A stretch of 64,000 bases of DNA from positions 124,001 to 188,000 of the forward strand of contig NZ_WRPO01000006.1 of NCBI RefSeq assembly GCF_009746585.1. Reading direction: 5' to 3'. Position 1 is the first letter of the stretch, and every line of letters starts with the position of its first letter. The notes below the pieces were generated by a model, which worked only from the letters and a program-made list of their open reading frames with translations, searched no databases and was not told where the DNA came from. Positions 52,269 to 60,946 of this stretch are shown here, one piece after another. The DNA is from Novosphingobium aquimarinum. Its GTDB lineage: Bacteria > Pseudomonadota > Alphaproteobacteria > Sphingomonadales > Sphingomonadaceae. A program made the position numbers and the translations under genes.

Positions 52269-52592
52269 TTATTCTGGGTCCGAACGCCATAACCGCCGCC
52301 TCGCATCCCATAGCGCTTCCCATGCCCGGAGGTGGGCCGGGTTGCTAGGATCGAACGGCGGTACGTCCGCCCGAAGCTCAGGCGACTGAGCCTCTCGTTC
52401 TGCCGCGCGCCAGAACGGTAGCTGATATGGGAATTCAACGGGCTGGCTTGCGATCATCGCGCGCTTTGCAGCGACGTACTTCCGACCATAGTAATGTTGA
52501 ACTTTCCTCTCCGCCGCAGTCGGAAGGATGACGACATTCGCAGGGCATTTGCGCCGCAGCGACCGGAGACCGGGGATGCGCTTCTCAGTCAT
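52269..52592 (-). CDS. Unknown small island protein
   Basis: A 107-residue basic protein: MTEKRIPGLRSLRRKCPANV at the start, KVQHYYGRKYVAAKRAMI in the middle, HLRAWEALWDARRRLWRSDP at the end. No family recognised. ATG 52592 overlaps the stop of the preceding gene (ATGA), so the pair is translationally coupled. A longer open frame to 52664 lies inside that gene. Last gene of the 53.9-to-52.3-kb run. Confidence 0.6.
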   Translation of the reverse strand: MTEKRIPGLRSLRRKCPANVVILPTAAERKVQHYYGRKYVAAKRAMIASQPVEFPYQLPFWRAAEREAQSPELRADVPPFDPSNPAHLRAWEALWDARRRLWRSDPE

Positions 52593-52912
52593 TGCGCGAA
52601 CCTCCGCAGATCGGACAGGACAGCCGTCCACCATGTGTCCGGCCAATCCTCGAAATCGACCCATCGCTCGCGCGCATATTCAATTTTCCAGATCGCGGTG
52701 GACAAATCTGGCGAGGGGACCGCGATCAAGACATCTTCGGCCACACAGCGCAGCTCGCTGCGCCGCTCAGCTTCGGCCTCGAACGCATCAGGTATCGCCG
52801 GACCGCCGGACGTCTGGGCCTGATAGTGAAGCAACCATTCCCCTTGGCTATACGCCTCCTCGAAATCGCGGGCGATCTCCAATGCCACCTGCGCTGCATC
52901 CCACTTGCTCAT
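52589..52912 (-). CDS. Unknown small island protein
   Basis: A 107-residue acidic protein: MSKWDAAQVALEIARDFEEA, then FEAEAERRSELRCVAEDVLI and WKIEYARERWVDFEDWPDTW. Largely helical by appearance. No family recognised. It starts 67 bp after the nuclease-like gene and overlaps the next gene by 4 bp. Its acidity beside a basic partner could mean the two products bind each other, which is inference. Confidence 0.6.
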   Translation of the reverse strand: MSKWDAAQVALEIARDFEEAYSQGEWLLHYQAQTSGGPAIPDAFEAEAERRSELRCVAEDVLIAVPSPDLSTAIWKIEYARERWVDFEDWPDTWWTAVLSDLRRFAQ

Positions 52913-52979
52913 ATCCCGGAACCTTTCGCTCGATTGATTGGCACGATGCGTGCTCTTGTTTGCGTGTGCGATGCGGCAA

Positions 52980-53534
52980 TCATTCGACGAGCATCGCCAG
53001 CACCAGCGCCTGGGAAAGCACACCCAGGGGAACAGGAACACTTGTCGAGACGAATCCAACATTCTGCGCCCTGCGTTGCCCGTAGATTTCGATCCAACGC
53101 CTGCCGTTCATTCGCCAAGCGCGCTGGAGAAGAGGCACCGGCAAGAGATATGCTCGACGTGAAGGTGCGAATGCGTAGGCTATGAAGTCACACGCCAGCG
53201 GCTTCTGGACCCAGCCGGGCTTGCGGCGATCTTCATCGCTCCACTGTTCCAGCAGAATGTCCCGCCACTCGTTGGCCCTCACCTTTTCATCGACCGTATA
53301 AGTGCGGCCGCAAGCGAGCGTTATGACGCGATCGATGCCGCCGCGCTGAGCCCAACCATCGTTGCGCACCGACACGGCAGAAATCATCGTCGGGAATGCC
53401 TTTCTGTAGAGATCCAGCCACCAACCCGCCTCAGAGTGCACGGTGGACATCGCCAAGCTGGCGGCGAATTTATGAACCGGCGGTCGGTCGAATGGTCGCA
53501 ATGGCAAACGGCCGCCCTGCGCGACCGGCGTCAT
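52980..53534 (-). CDS. Putative PD-(D/E)XK nuclease-like island protein
   Basis: A 184-residue protein. GGIDRVITLACGRTYTVDEK places D, then E-X-K about 16 residues later on successive strands, the arrangement of PD-(D/E)XK nucleases. WWLDLYRKAFPTMISAVSVR precedes it, and FIAYAFAPSRRAYLLPVPLL could be the strand-helix after it. The nuclease call is inference from that motif alone. ATG 53534 overlaps the upstream stop (ATGA); the open frame extends to 53615 within that gene. Confidence 0.5.
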   Translation of the reverse strand: MTPVAQGGRLPLRPFDRPPVHKFAASLAMSTVHSEAGWWLDLYRKAFPTMISAVSVRNDGWAQRGGIDRVITLACGRTYTVDEKVRANEWRDILLEQWSDEDRRKPGWVQKPLACDFIAYAFAPSRRAYLLPVPLLQRAWRMNGRRWIEIYGQRRAQNVGFVSTSVPVPLGVLSQALVLAMLVE

Positions 53535-53905
53535 GAGCGGCCAGCGCCAATCTTGCCGAAATAGCTGCTCATCCCGTGCGAGCGCATATGGGCTTCGATC
53601 GCCTGATATCCGCAAGGCAGTGCCTGAATTGCAGCAAGAAGCCCGCGCATCTTGCCATGATAGTGCGCGTCTCGCCAGACGTGCTGCTCCGCCGAAAGAT
53701 TGGCAGAAGCCTCAACATAGGCAGGACTGCTGTAATAATCTGGGAAGCCAAGCGATGCCGTGTAGTCGGCTGCAAGCAGGACTGACCCACCAGCTTCAAC
53801 CCATTGTTGGAGCCAAGCCGCCGCGAACAGATCAAGACCGGGCGCTATCGCATCAGGAATTGCATGCGGTTGGGGATCGCAAGGGCTATGATTTGCCTTA
53901 GCCAT
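53531..53905 (-). CDS. Unknown small island protein, first gene of a four-gene run
   Basis: A 124-residue protein with AIPDAIAPGLDLFAAAWLQQ, GGSVLLAADYTASLGFPDYY and LAAIQALPCGYQAIEAHMRS. No family recognised. It begins about 100 bp beyond the integrase stop, on the same strand as the integrase, and is coupled to the nuclease-like gene by an ATGA overlap. Confidence 0.6.
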   Translation of the reverse strand: MAKANHSPCDPQPHAIPDAIAPGLDLFAAAWLQQWVEAGGSVLLAADYTASLGFPDYYSSPAYVEASANLSAEQHVWRDAHYHGKMRGLLAAIQALPCGYQAIEAHMRSHGMSSYFGKIGAGRS

Positions 53906-54007
53906 AATCTCGACTCCTTTTCAGTCGGGTTGTTGGTGAGGGACAGCCGGGAGATTAGGCCCTCCCTGCTGTCCCGGTTCCAATCGGGCCGCCTGCCCGA
54001 TCGGAAG

Positions 54008-55240
54008 CTATCCGGCCTCTCTGCCGGGGAAGTGCACAACGTCCGCGCCCTTGCGCAGCGTATCGAGATGATCGCTCCACCATTGGGCCATTTCCACCCG
54101 CTCGTTCCAGTAAGCGCCTCGCGTGTAGGCGGCCCGCACCTTGTCGGCATCGCCATGGGCAAGCGCCCGCTCGATCGCGTCTGGATGCCACTTGCCGCTT
54201 TCATTCAGCAGCGTTGCGGCCATGGCCCGGAACCCATGAGCGGTCATTTCATCGCTGGCATATCCCAGCCGCCTCAGCCCGGCATTCAACGTGTTCTCGC
54301 TCATGGGGCGGGCACGGGTGCGGACAGAGGGAAAGACGTAGCCAGCCGGGCCGGTGAGGGCGTGAATCTCTCGCAGGATCGCCACGGCCTGCCGGGACAG
54401 AGGGACGCGGTGATCCTTCCGCATCTTGGTTTTCTCGGCTGGGATGGTCCACAGCGCCACGTCCAGCTCGATTTCATCCCAGCGGGCATGGCGCAGCTCG
54501 CCGGGCCGCACGAACACGTGGGGGGCCAGTTGCAGCGCCAGCCGGGTAATCCCAAGGCTCTCATAGCCGTCTATCGCCCGCAGCAGCTCGCCGACCTTCA
54601 CCGGCTCAAGAATGGCTGCGTAGTGCGTCACCTTGGGCGTTGCCAGCGCCCCGCGCAGATCGCGCGTAGGATCGGAAGCCAGCCGCGCCGTGGCCACCGC
54701 ATAGCGGAACACCATGCCCGCGAGCTGCAGTGTCCGGCGGGCGCTCTCCAGCGTTCCCTTGGCTTCGATCTTGCGGACGGCAGTCAGAATGTCGGCTGGT
54801 TCAATTTCGCCGATCGGCAAGCTGCCGAGGGCGGCATTCAGGCGGGACAGCAGGTATTCGCTGCGCTTGGCTGTGGCTGGCGACCAGCCGGCCTGCCCGT
54901 CCGCCTTTCGCTTGGCACAATATTCGGCAGAAATGATCGCGAAGGTGTTCATCGCCTCTGCCCGCTGCCGAACCTTCGCGCGGCGCTTCTCCCGCGACGG
55001 ATCCTTGCTGGCGGCGATTTGTTCGCGAGCTTCATCCCGCCGCTTTCGGGCATCGGCCAGGCTGATCTCGGGATAGGCCCCAAAGGCCATCAGCTTCTCT
55101 TTACCAGCAAGGCGATACTTGAGACGCCAGAGCTTTCCGCCGGCTGGGGTCACCAGGAGGTAAAGGCCAGCCCCATCCGCAAGTTTATATTGTTTTGCCG
55201 CCGGTTTTGCCTGTCGAACCGCGATGTCGGTTAGCGCCAT
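54008..55240 (-). CDS. int: P4-type tyrosine recombinase (integrase)
   Basis: A 410-residue integrase with the N-terminal arm-binding domain (MALTDIAVRQAKPAAKQYKL, GLYLLVTPAGGKLWRLKYRL), a SAM-like core-binding domain and the catalytic domain. Catalytic residues: Arg in FVRPGELRHARW, HXXR in TAHGFRAMAATLLNESGK, His in ALAHGDADKVRAAY and the nucleophile Tyr in AAYTRG. It is encoded next to its target tRNA with the N-terminus facing it, the normal arrangement. ATG 55240 starts at the conserved MALTD; the frame opens at 55303. The C-terminus shows the same motif as the fragment at 27.3 kb. Confidence 0.95.
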   Translation of the reverse strand: MALTDIAVRQAKPAAKQYKLADGAGLYLLVTPAGGKLWRLKYRLAGKEKLMAFGAYPEISLADARKRRDEAREQIAASKDPSREKRRAKVRQRAEAMNTFAIISAEYCAKRKADGQAGWSPATAKRSEYLLSRLNAALGSLPIGEIEPADILTAVRKIEAKGTLESARRTLQLAGMVFRYAVATARLASDPTRDLRGALATPKVTHYAAILEPVKVGELLRAIDGYESLGITRLALQLAPHVFVRPGELRHARWDEIELDVALWTIPAEKTKMRKDHRVPLSRQAVAILREIHALTGPAGYVFPSVRTRARPMSENTLNAGLRRLGYASDEMTAHGFRAMAATLLNESGKWHPDAIERALAHGDADKVRAAYTRGAYWNERVEMAQWWSDHLDTLRKGADVVHFPGREAG

Positions 55241-55253
55241 GGTTCGCCTCACG

Positions 55254-55313
55254 TACCCCCAGGGTGGCGCATCGTACCCCCTGCATCTCTTGGCTTCCCC
55301 CAATCATACCCCC
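55254..55313 (+). repeat. Integrase arm-type repeats, right end
   Basis: TACCCCC at 55254-55260, 55275-55281 and 55307-55313, plus degenerate TTCCCCC at 55295-55301, all in the same orientation and spaced near-helically (21, 20, 12). They sit between the integrase start and the tRNA. Confidence 0.65.
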
Positions 55314-55427
55314 ATCAGCGGGTGGCTAGATCTGAACGCGGGCGAACGAATGCGGCCTGATAGGCCCTAAATACCGCCGATTTCGGCGGGATGTCCAGAC
55401 AGATACGGACGTGGCTGAACTGGAAAG

Positions 55428-55501
<74 letters not shown>

Positions 55502-55723
55502 GCAGTGCCCGAGGCGGACTGCGCTTGCCATGCTGATGGGCCTTGCGTCAATCACAGATTGACCTGAGGCGCCGCACCACCGGATCGCCCGGCCCGAATG
55601 GATCCTCGCTCGGGCGATCCGTGGCCCGCGTGGGGTGCGTGGGTCTGTGACTGGCGCCAACTCGTGATAGAATGGCGATCGAGGAATCTGTTCCGGAACC
55701 ACGAAGAGGGGAAGCACGCGCAT

Positions 55724-57079
55724 ATGAATGCCACGACCAAGGGCAAACCGAAGACTGCGAGTCCAGCGGGAGCGCGGCGGCGCAATCCGCTCGATCTGCT
55801 GATGAATTCCGGCCTTGGCAAGCTGCTGCGCGGGATCGGGATCGCCCCGCGCCCGGAAAGCGGCGAGAGCCTGCTCGACCTGGCCGATGCGCTGCTGTCG
55901 CTGCGCGGTCGCGCCTCCGGCCCGGCGCTGGCGTCGGCGTTCTTCGATCTCTATGAGGCCAGCGATGCCAGCGCCCGGCAGGAATTCCTGGGCAAGATCC
56001 ACGATTCGCATCCCGCCGATACGGTGGCGATCGAGTCGGCCATCGCGCTGTGGCACGAGAATCGCGACGAGAATTCGGCCCGCGCCCTCCACAGTGCGAC
56101 CGAATCGCCGAGCCAGAAGCTGATCCGGCTCCTCAATCTGGCGCCGCAGGGCACCCAGCGGCTGATCGGGATGCGCGAAGATCTGCTCGCCGTGCCCGGC
56201 AAGGCACCCGGCCTCAAGGCGTTCGATCGCGAACTGGAAAGCGCCTTCACGACTTGGTTCAACGCGGGCTTCCTCGAGCTGCGCCGGATCCATTGGGATT
56301 CGCCTGCCGCCCTCCTCGAACGCATCATCCGCTATGAGGCAGTGCACGAGATCCATGGCTGGGAGGACTTGCGCCGCCGCGTCGAGCCGGTCGATCGGCG
56401 CTGCTACGGCTTCTTTCATCCGCAAATGATGGACGATCCGCTGATCTTCATCGAAGTGGCGCTCACCACCAGCTTGCCCAGCGGCATTCACCAGATCATC
56501 GCCGAGGAGCGCGATCCGATCGAACCGCGCGATGCCTCCTGCGCGATCTTCTATTCGATCAACAATTGTCGCGAAGGTCTGCGCGGCATCCCTTTCGGCA
56601 ATTACCTCATCAAGCGCGTCGTCGGACTGCTGCGCGAGGAATTGCCGCACCTCAAGACCTTTGCGACGCTCTCTCCCGTCCCGGGTTTCGCCAAGTGGCT
56701 GTCGAAGGAGCGGGGAGACGCGAAGAGCGTGCCGGGGGCCAAGGATCTGCGCGCCCTGACCGCGCAATACCTCGTGACCGCCAAGGGCCGCGGCGGCCAG
56801 CCGAAGGATCCGGTCGCGCGCTTCCATCTGGGCAACGGCGCCCGACTCGAGGCGATTCACGCCAATGCCGATTTGTCCGAGAACGGGCAGCGCCAGGCGC
56901 ATGGCGTGATGGTGAACTACGTCTACGATCTCGGCGAGATTGAGGCCAATCACTTCGCGCTGACCGAGTTCGGAACCGTCGCAACGTCGAAGTCGGTGCA
57001 GGCGCTGGTCGACGAAGCCGACGAAGGCAAGGACGCAAAGAAGAAGGATAGTGCGGCAAAGGATACCGTGTCCGCCTGA
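55724..57079 (+). CDS. Malonyl-CoA decarboxylase
   Basis: Converts malonyl-CoA to acetyl-CoA and CO2. The 451 residues follow the MCD plan: an N-terminal helical domain and a C-terminal GNAT-fold catalytic domain with YFHPQMMDDPLIFIEVALT-like sequence (here FFHPQMMDDPLIFIEVALT), CAIFYSINNCREGLRGIPFG (the conserved Ser/Asn region) and FATLSPVPGFAKWL. The catalytic His is probably in LGNGARLEAIHANAD. ATG 55724 has AGAGGGGA upstream; the frame opens at 55598. The C-terminal tail is Lys/Asp/Ala-rich. Convergent with petC. Confidence 0.92.
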   Translation: MNATTKGKPKTASPAGARRRNPLDLLMNSGLGKLLRGIGIAPRPESGESLLDLADALLSLRGRASGPALASAFFDLYEASDASARQEFLGKIHDSHPADTVAIESAIALWHENRDENSARALHSATESPSQKLIRLLNLAPQGTQRLIGMREDLLAVPGKAPGLKAFDRELESAFTTWFNAGFLELRRIHWDSPAALLERIIRYEAVHEIHGWEDLRRRVEPVDRRCYGFFHPQMMDDPLIFIEVALTTSLPSGIHQIIAEERDPIEPRDASCAIFYSINNCREGLRGIPFGNYLIKRVVGLLREELPHLKTFATLSPVPGFAKWLSKERGDAKSVPGAKDLRALTAQYLVTAKGRGGQPKDPVARFHLGNGARLEAIHANADLSENGQRQAHGVMVNYVYDLGEIEANHFALTEFGTVATSKSVQALVDEADEGKDAKKKDSAAKDTVSA

Positions 57080-57132
57080 TCTCCCCCCACGCGCTGTTCC
57101 AGTTGCGGTGCGAGGGGGATCGAGTCCAACGA

Positions 57133-57171
57133 AAAAGGGCCCCGCCGTCTTGGTGACGGCGGGGCCCTTTT
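57133..57171. terminator. Bidirectional terminator between MCD and petC genes
   Basis: A perfect 17-bp stem (57133-57149 with 57155-57171) around a TTGGT loop, with A's on the left and T's on the right, serves both convergent genes. Confidence 0.95.
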
Positions 57172-57204
57172 CGCATCTAGGATAGCGTTCCTAGAAAGCC
57201 TTGG

Positions 57205-58053
57205 TCAGACCTTCTTCTTCTTTTTCTTGTCGGCCCAGATCGTGCGGTAGGACATGTAGCCCAGCACGGTCGCGAAAAGCAGGAAGCCGATCACCGGCCA
57301 GCCGGTCTGCTTGCGCTTCTCGAGCTTGGGTTCCGCGGTCCAAGTGAGGAACGCAGCGATGTCCTTGGCCATCTGGTCGACGGTCGGCTTGGTGCCGTCT
57401 TCGTAGGACACCTGGCCTTCGCCCGAGAGCGGCGGCGCCATCGCGAGATTGAGATTCGCGAAGTACGGATTGTAGTGCAGGCCAGCGGGCGTCTTGGCGT
57501 CGGGAAATTCCTTCAGCAGCTCGGCCGGCTGAGCCTGATAACCCGTCAACAAAGAGTAGACGTAGCGACTGCCATCGTGACGCGCCTTGGTCATCAGCGA
57601 AAGATCAGGCGGAATCGCGTTGTTGTTGGCAGCGCGCGCGGCAACGTCGTTGGCGAACGGCTTGGGGAAGTAGTCGGTCGGCATGCCCGGTCGCAGCGCG
57701 TCCTCGCCCGTGACCGGATCGATCCCGGGAACCTGGAAGCCGGCGGCGATCGCCTTCACTTCGGGCTCCGAATAGCCGAGCGCCTGCAGATCGCGGAAGG
57801 CGACCAGTCGCAGCGAGTGGCAGGCCGAGCACACTTCCTTGTAGACCTGGAACCCGCGCTGGAGCTGCTGGCGGTCGAACTTGCCGAACGGGCCGTCGCT
57901 GGCGAAGGATACGTCCTTGGGGTGCTTGTGAAATTCCTCTTCGGCCGTCGCCGGTGCCGGCTCGGTGATCGCGAGGTAGGCACCGTTGCCGAACGACCAG
58001 AGCAGGGCGACCGTAAAGAACAGCCCGACGAGGATGGAGATGATACGTGCCAT
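57205..58053 (-). CDS. petC: Cytochrome c1 of the bc1 complex
   Basis: Heme c subunit of complex III. In 282 residues the heme site is CSACH (75-79), with the axial Met probably in LNLAMAPPLSGEG. It has an N-terminal membrane segment or signal (SILVGLFFTVALLW) and a C-terminal anchor (VIGFLLFATVLGYMSY) followed by a Lys-rich tail. Last gene of petA-petB-petC. Confidence 0.95.
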   Translation of the reverse strand: MARIISILVGLFFTVALLWSFGNGAYLAITEPAPATAEEEFHKHPKDVSFASDGPFGKFDRQQLQRGFQVYKEVCSACHSLRLVAFRDLQALGYSEPEVKAIAAGFQVPGIDPVTGEDALRPGMPTDYFPKPFANDVAARAANNNAIPPDLSLMTKARHDGSRYVYSLLTGYQAQPAELLKEFPDAKTPAGLHYNPYFANLNLAMAPPLSGEGQVSYEDGTKPTVDQMAKDIAAFLTWTAEPKLEKRKQTGWPVIGFLLFATVLGYMSYRTIWADKKKKKKV

Positions 58054-58081
58054 GGCTTCCGTCTTTCCGTCTTGCTGTAGC

Positions 58082-59398
58082 TTACGCGGCCGGAGCCGGC
58101 GTGTCGTGCGGGGAGCCTTCCGCGGTACCGAGCAAGGCGTTGTCGTCAGACCCTAGCACGGCCTCGGTGATCGAGAACGGCAGCGGATCGGGGCGCTCGA
58201 TCGCGGAGACGATCGGCAGGATGATCAGGAAGTGCGCGAAGTAGTAGAACGCACCGATCTGGCTCAGCATCAGATAGGGTTCCGCCGCGTGGGCACCGCC
58301 GCAATAGCCGAGCAGCAGCACCGCCGGGATCAGGCCGAACCAGAAGAACTTGCGGTACAGCGGGCGATACGCGGACGAACGAACCGGCGACCGATCGAGC
58401 CAAGGCAGGAAGAACCACACGAGGATCGCGGAGAACATCGCGAGCACGCCCATCAGCTTCGCAGGGATGATGAAGAAGTCCGACGTGAACGCGCGCAGGA
58501 TCGCGTAGAACGGCCAGAAATACCATTCGGGAACGATGAGCGCCGGCGTGCTCATGGAATTGGCCGGAATGTAGTTGTCCGGGTGGCCCAGCGCGTTCGG
58601 CATGAAGAACACGAACACGCAGTAGACCAGCGCGGCCGCGCCGATGAACCAGCCGTCCTTGGCGATGTAGTAGGGAAAGAACGGAACGGTGTCGCTCTCG
58701 CTCTTGACCTCGACCCCGGTCGGATTGTTCGAGCCCGGAATGTGCAGTGCCCAGATGTGCAGCACGACCACGCCGACGATCACGAACGGCAGCAGATAGT
58801 GCAGCGAGAAGAATCGATTGAGCGCGGCGTTATCGGGGGCGAAGCCACCGAGCAGCCACTGCTGGATCCCCTCGCCAACCACGGGAAACGCGCCGAACAG
58901 GCCGGTGATGACCTTGGCGCCCCAGAAGCTCATCTGGCCCCAAGGCAGCACGTAGCCCATGAACGCGGTCGCCATCATCAGCAAGAAGATCACCACGCCG
59001 AGCAGCCACACCATCTCGCGCGGGGCCTTGTACGATCCGTAGAACAGGCCGCGGAAGATGTGGATGTAGATCACCACGAAGAACGCGGAGGCGCCGTTGG
59101 CGTGCGCATAGCGCAGCATCCAGCCCCAGTTGACGTCGCGCATGATGTGCTCGACCGAAGTGAACGCCACCGCCTGGTTCGCAGCATAGTGCATGGCGAG
59201 CACGATGCCGGTCACGATCTGAAGCATCAGGCAGGCCATCGCCAGGAAGCCGAAATTCCAGAAATAGTTCAGGTTGCGCGGCACCGGATAGCCGGACCCG
59301 ACCGAGTTGTAGACGAGGCGCGGCAACGGCAGCTTCTCGTCCATCCACTGCATGAAGGGATGGGTCGGGGTGTAGTGCTTGGCCCAGGGAAAGCTCAT
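58082..59398 (-). CDS. petB: Cytochrome b of the bc1 complex
   Basis: A 438-residue multi-pass protein holding hemes bL and bH and both quinone sites. Motifs include the heme-ligand region [37 protein letters not shown] and the Qo-site [15 protein letters not shown]. 28 bp upstream of petC and 11 bp downstream of petA. Confidence 0.97.
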   Translation of the reverse strand: MSFPWAKHYTPTHPFMQWMDEKLPLPRLVYNSVGSGYPVPRNLNYFWNFGFLAMACLMLQIVTGIVLAMHYAANQAVAFTSVEHIMRDVNWGWMLRYAHANGASAFFVVIYIHIFRGLFYGSYKAPREMVWLLGVVIFLLMMATAFMGYVLPWGQMSFWGAKVITGLFGAFPVVGEGIQQWLLGGFAPDNAALNRFFSLHYLLPFVIVGVVVLHIWALHIPGSNNPTGVEVKSESDTVPFFPYYIAKDGWFIGAAALVYCVFVFFMPNALGHPDNYIPANSMSTPALIVPEWYFWPFYAILRAFTSDFFIIPAKLMGVLAMFSAILVWFFLPWLDRSPVRSSAYRPLYRKFFWFGLIPAVLLLGYCGGAHAAEPYLMLSQIGAFYYFAHFLIILPIVSAIERPDPLPFSITEAVLGSDDNALLGTAEGSPHDTPAPAA

Positions 59399-59409
59399 GA
59401 TTTTCTACC

Positions 59410-59976
59410 TCAGCCGATCTTGACCACGGTTTCGGACGTGAAGGCGTACTCCGGAACCTCGAGGTTCTTGGGAGCAGGGCCTTTGCGGATGCGCGCGGCG
59501 GTGTCGTACGCAGAACCGTGGCAGGGGCAGAAATAACCGCCGAACTCGCCTTTGTTCTCGCCTTCGCCGGCGCCAAGCGGGACGCAGCCGAGATGGGTGC
59601 AGACGCCCATCGTGATCAGCCAGTTCTCCTTGCCCGCGAGAGTGCGCTCCTCGAGCGTCTGCGGATCGCGCAGCGAGGAGATGTCGACCGCGTTGGCTGC
59701 GGCAATTTCCTTGGGCGTCAGGTTGCGCACGAAGACAGGCTGGTTGCGGAACACCGCCTTGATCGCCTGCCCGGGCTGGATCGCCGAGATGTCGACCTCG
59801 GTCGAGCTCGCGGCGAGCACGTCCGCCGACGGCGCCATCTGGCTGATCAGCGGGACCAGCACCGCGACGCCGGCGACGCCGGCCGCGCTGACTGCCGCAA
59901 TATTGATGAAGTCACGACGCCGCACGCCGTCTCCGGCCACCGTATCCGGAGATTCAGTGATCGCTTCTTCTGCCAT
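59410..59976 (-). CDS. petA: Rieske iron-sulphur subunit of the bc1 complex
   Basis: A 188-residue protein with a twin-arginine-like start ([20 protein letters not shown]), so probably Tat-exported and anchored. The [2Fe-2S] motifs are [10 protein letters not shown] and CPCHGSAYD. It transfers electrons from quinol to cytochrome c1. First gene of petABC. Confidence 0.96.
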   Translation of the reverse strand: MAEEAITESPDTVAGDGVRRRDFINIAAVSAAGVAGVAVLVPLISQMAPSADVLAASSTEVDISAIQPGQAIKAVFRNQPVFVRNLTPKEIAAANAVDISSLRDPQTLEERTLAGKENWLITMGVCTHLGCVPLGAGEGENKGEFGGYFCPCHGSAYDTAARIRKGPAPKNLEVPEYAFTSETVVKIG

Positions 59977-60175
59977 GGTTCGACCTTGCCTTGCCTCAAT
60001 GCCTGCCGACGACCCCGCGCGCAGGCTGGAAACTTAAACCGCGCTGCGCGTGGTAACCCCCGGATTTCAACAGGCGGTCGGACGTGAAAAGCCCGGACGC
60101 ATGCCGACTTGGCGCGCTGATAGACGCGAAAAACGCACCTGCCAACCGCCTTTTTGGGTCATGGGGAAAGTGGCG

Positions 60176-60946
60176 TCAGCGAAGCGCAATCAGGGAAATC
60201 TGTCGGCCATACGACGGTTCGTCGCGATGAGTCGCGCGGCGGTAGGAGAAGAAGCAGTCTTCGTGGGCATAGGTATCGAGCCCCAGCCGCTCGACTTTGG
60301 CCAGACCGTGCGCTTCGAGACGGCGCGAAACATAGCCTTCGAGATCGAACTGGTAGTGCCCTGACTTGCCGGGTTCGAGCAGGTCCATGTTGGCAGCATC
60401 AAGCGCGACGAGGCGATCATGGAACGCGGTATCGACTTCGTAGCTGGGCTGCGCGATGCACGGGCCGACGGCTCCGACGATGCGCGCGGCTTTGGCGCCA
60501 AGCGATATCATCGCTTCGATGGTCCTATCCGTCACGCCCGCGACTGCGCCTTTCCAGCCCGCATGCGCGGCGCCGATCACGCCCGCCTCACAATCCGCGA
60601 GAAGCACGGGCGCGCAGTCCGCGGTCAGAATGCCGAGAAGCAGGCCCGGCCGATCGGTGACGAGCGCGTCGGCTTGGGGCCGCGCGTCGTCGTCCCACGG
60701 CTCGGTGACCACGACGCAATCGGGCGAATGCACCTGGTAGACCGTGACGAGCCTGGCATCGGGCTGCACCGCCGCGACCGCGAGCCGCCGATTCTCGGCG
60801 ATCAGCGCCGGGTCGTCGCCCGAGCCGTGCCCGACGTTGAGACCCGCGACATCGCCGGTCGAGACCCCGCCCTTTCGGCCAAGAAACCCGTGCGCGATGC
60901 CTTCGAGCACCGCCGCGCGGGCGACATCGACCGACTCGGACGTCAT
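60176..60946 (-). CDS. pgeF: Peptidoglycan editing factor (laccase-domain protein)
   Basis: A 256-residue member of the YfiH/DUF152 family. The metal-site residues lie in VHSPDCVVV, TADCAPVLLAD and GAAHAGWKG. PgeF removes L-Ser mis-incorporated into peptidoglycan precursors; older annotations call it a polyphenol oxidase. The ATG overlaps the pepN stop by 4 bp, forming a pair. Confidence 0.9.
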   Translation of the reverse strand: MTSESVDVARAAVLEGIAHGFLGRKGGVSTGDVAGLNVGHGSGDDPALIAENRRLAVAAVQPDARLVTVYQVHSPDCVVVTEPWDDDARPQADALVTDRPGLLLGILTADCAPVLLADCEAGVIGAAHAGWKGAVAGVTDRTIEAMISLGAKAARIVGAVGPCIAQPSYEVDTAFHDRLVALDAANMDLLEPGKSGHYQFDLEGYVSRRLEAHGLAKVERLGLDTYAHEDCFFSYRRATHRDEPSYGRQISLIALR

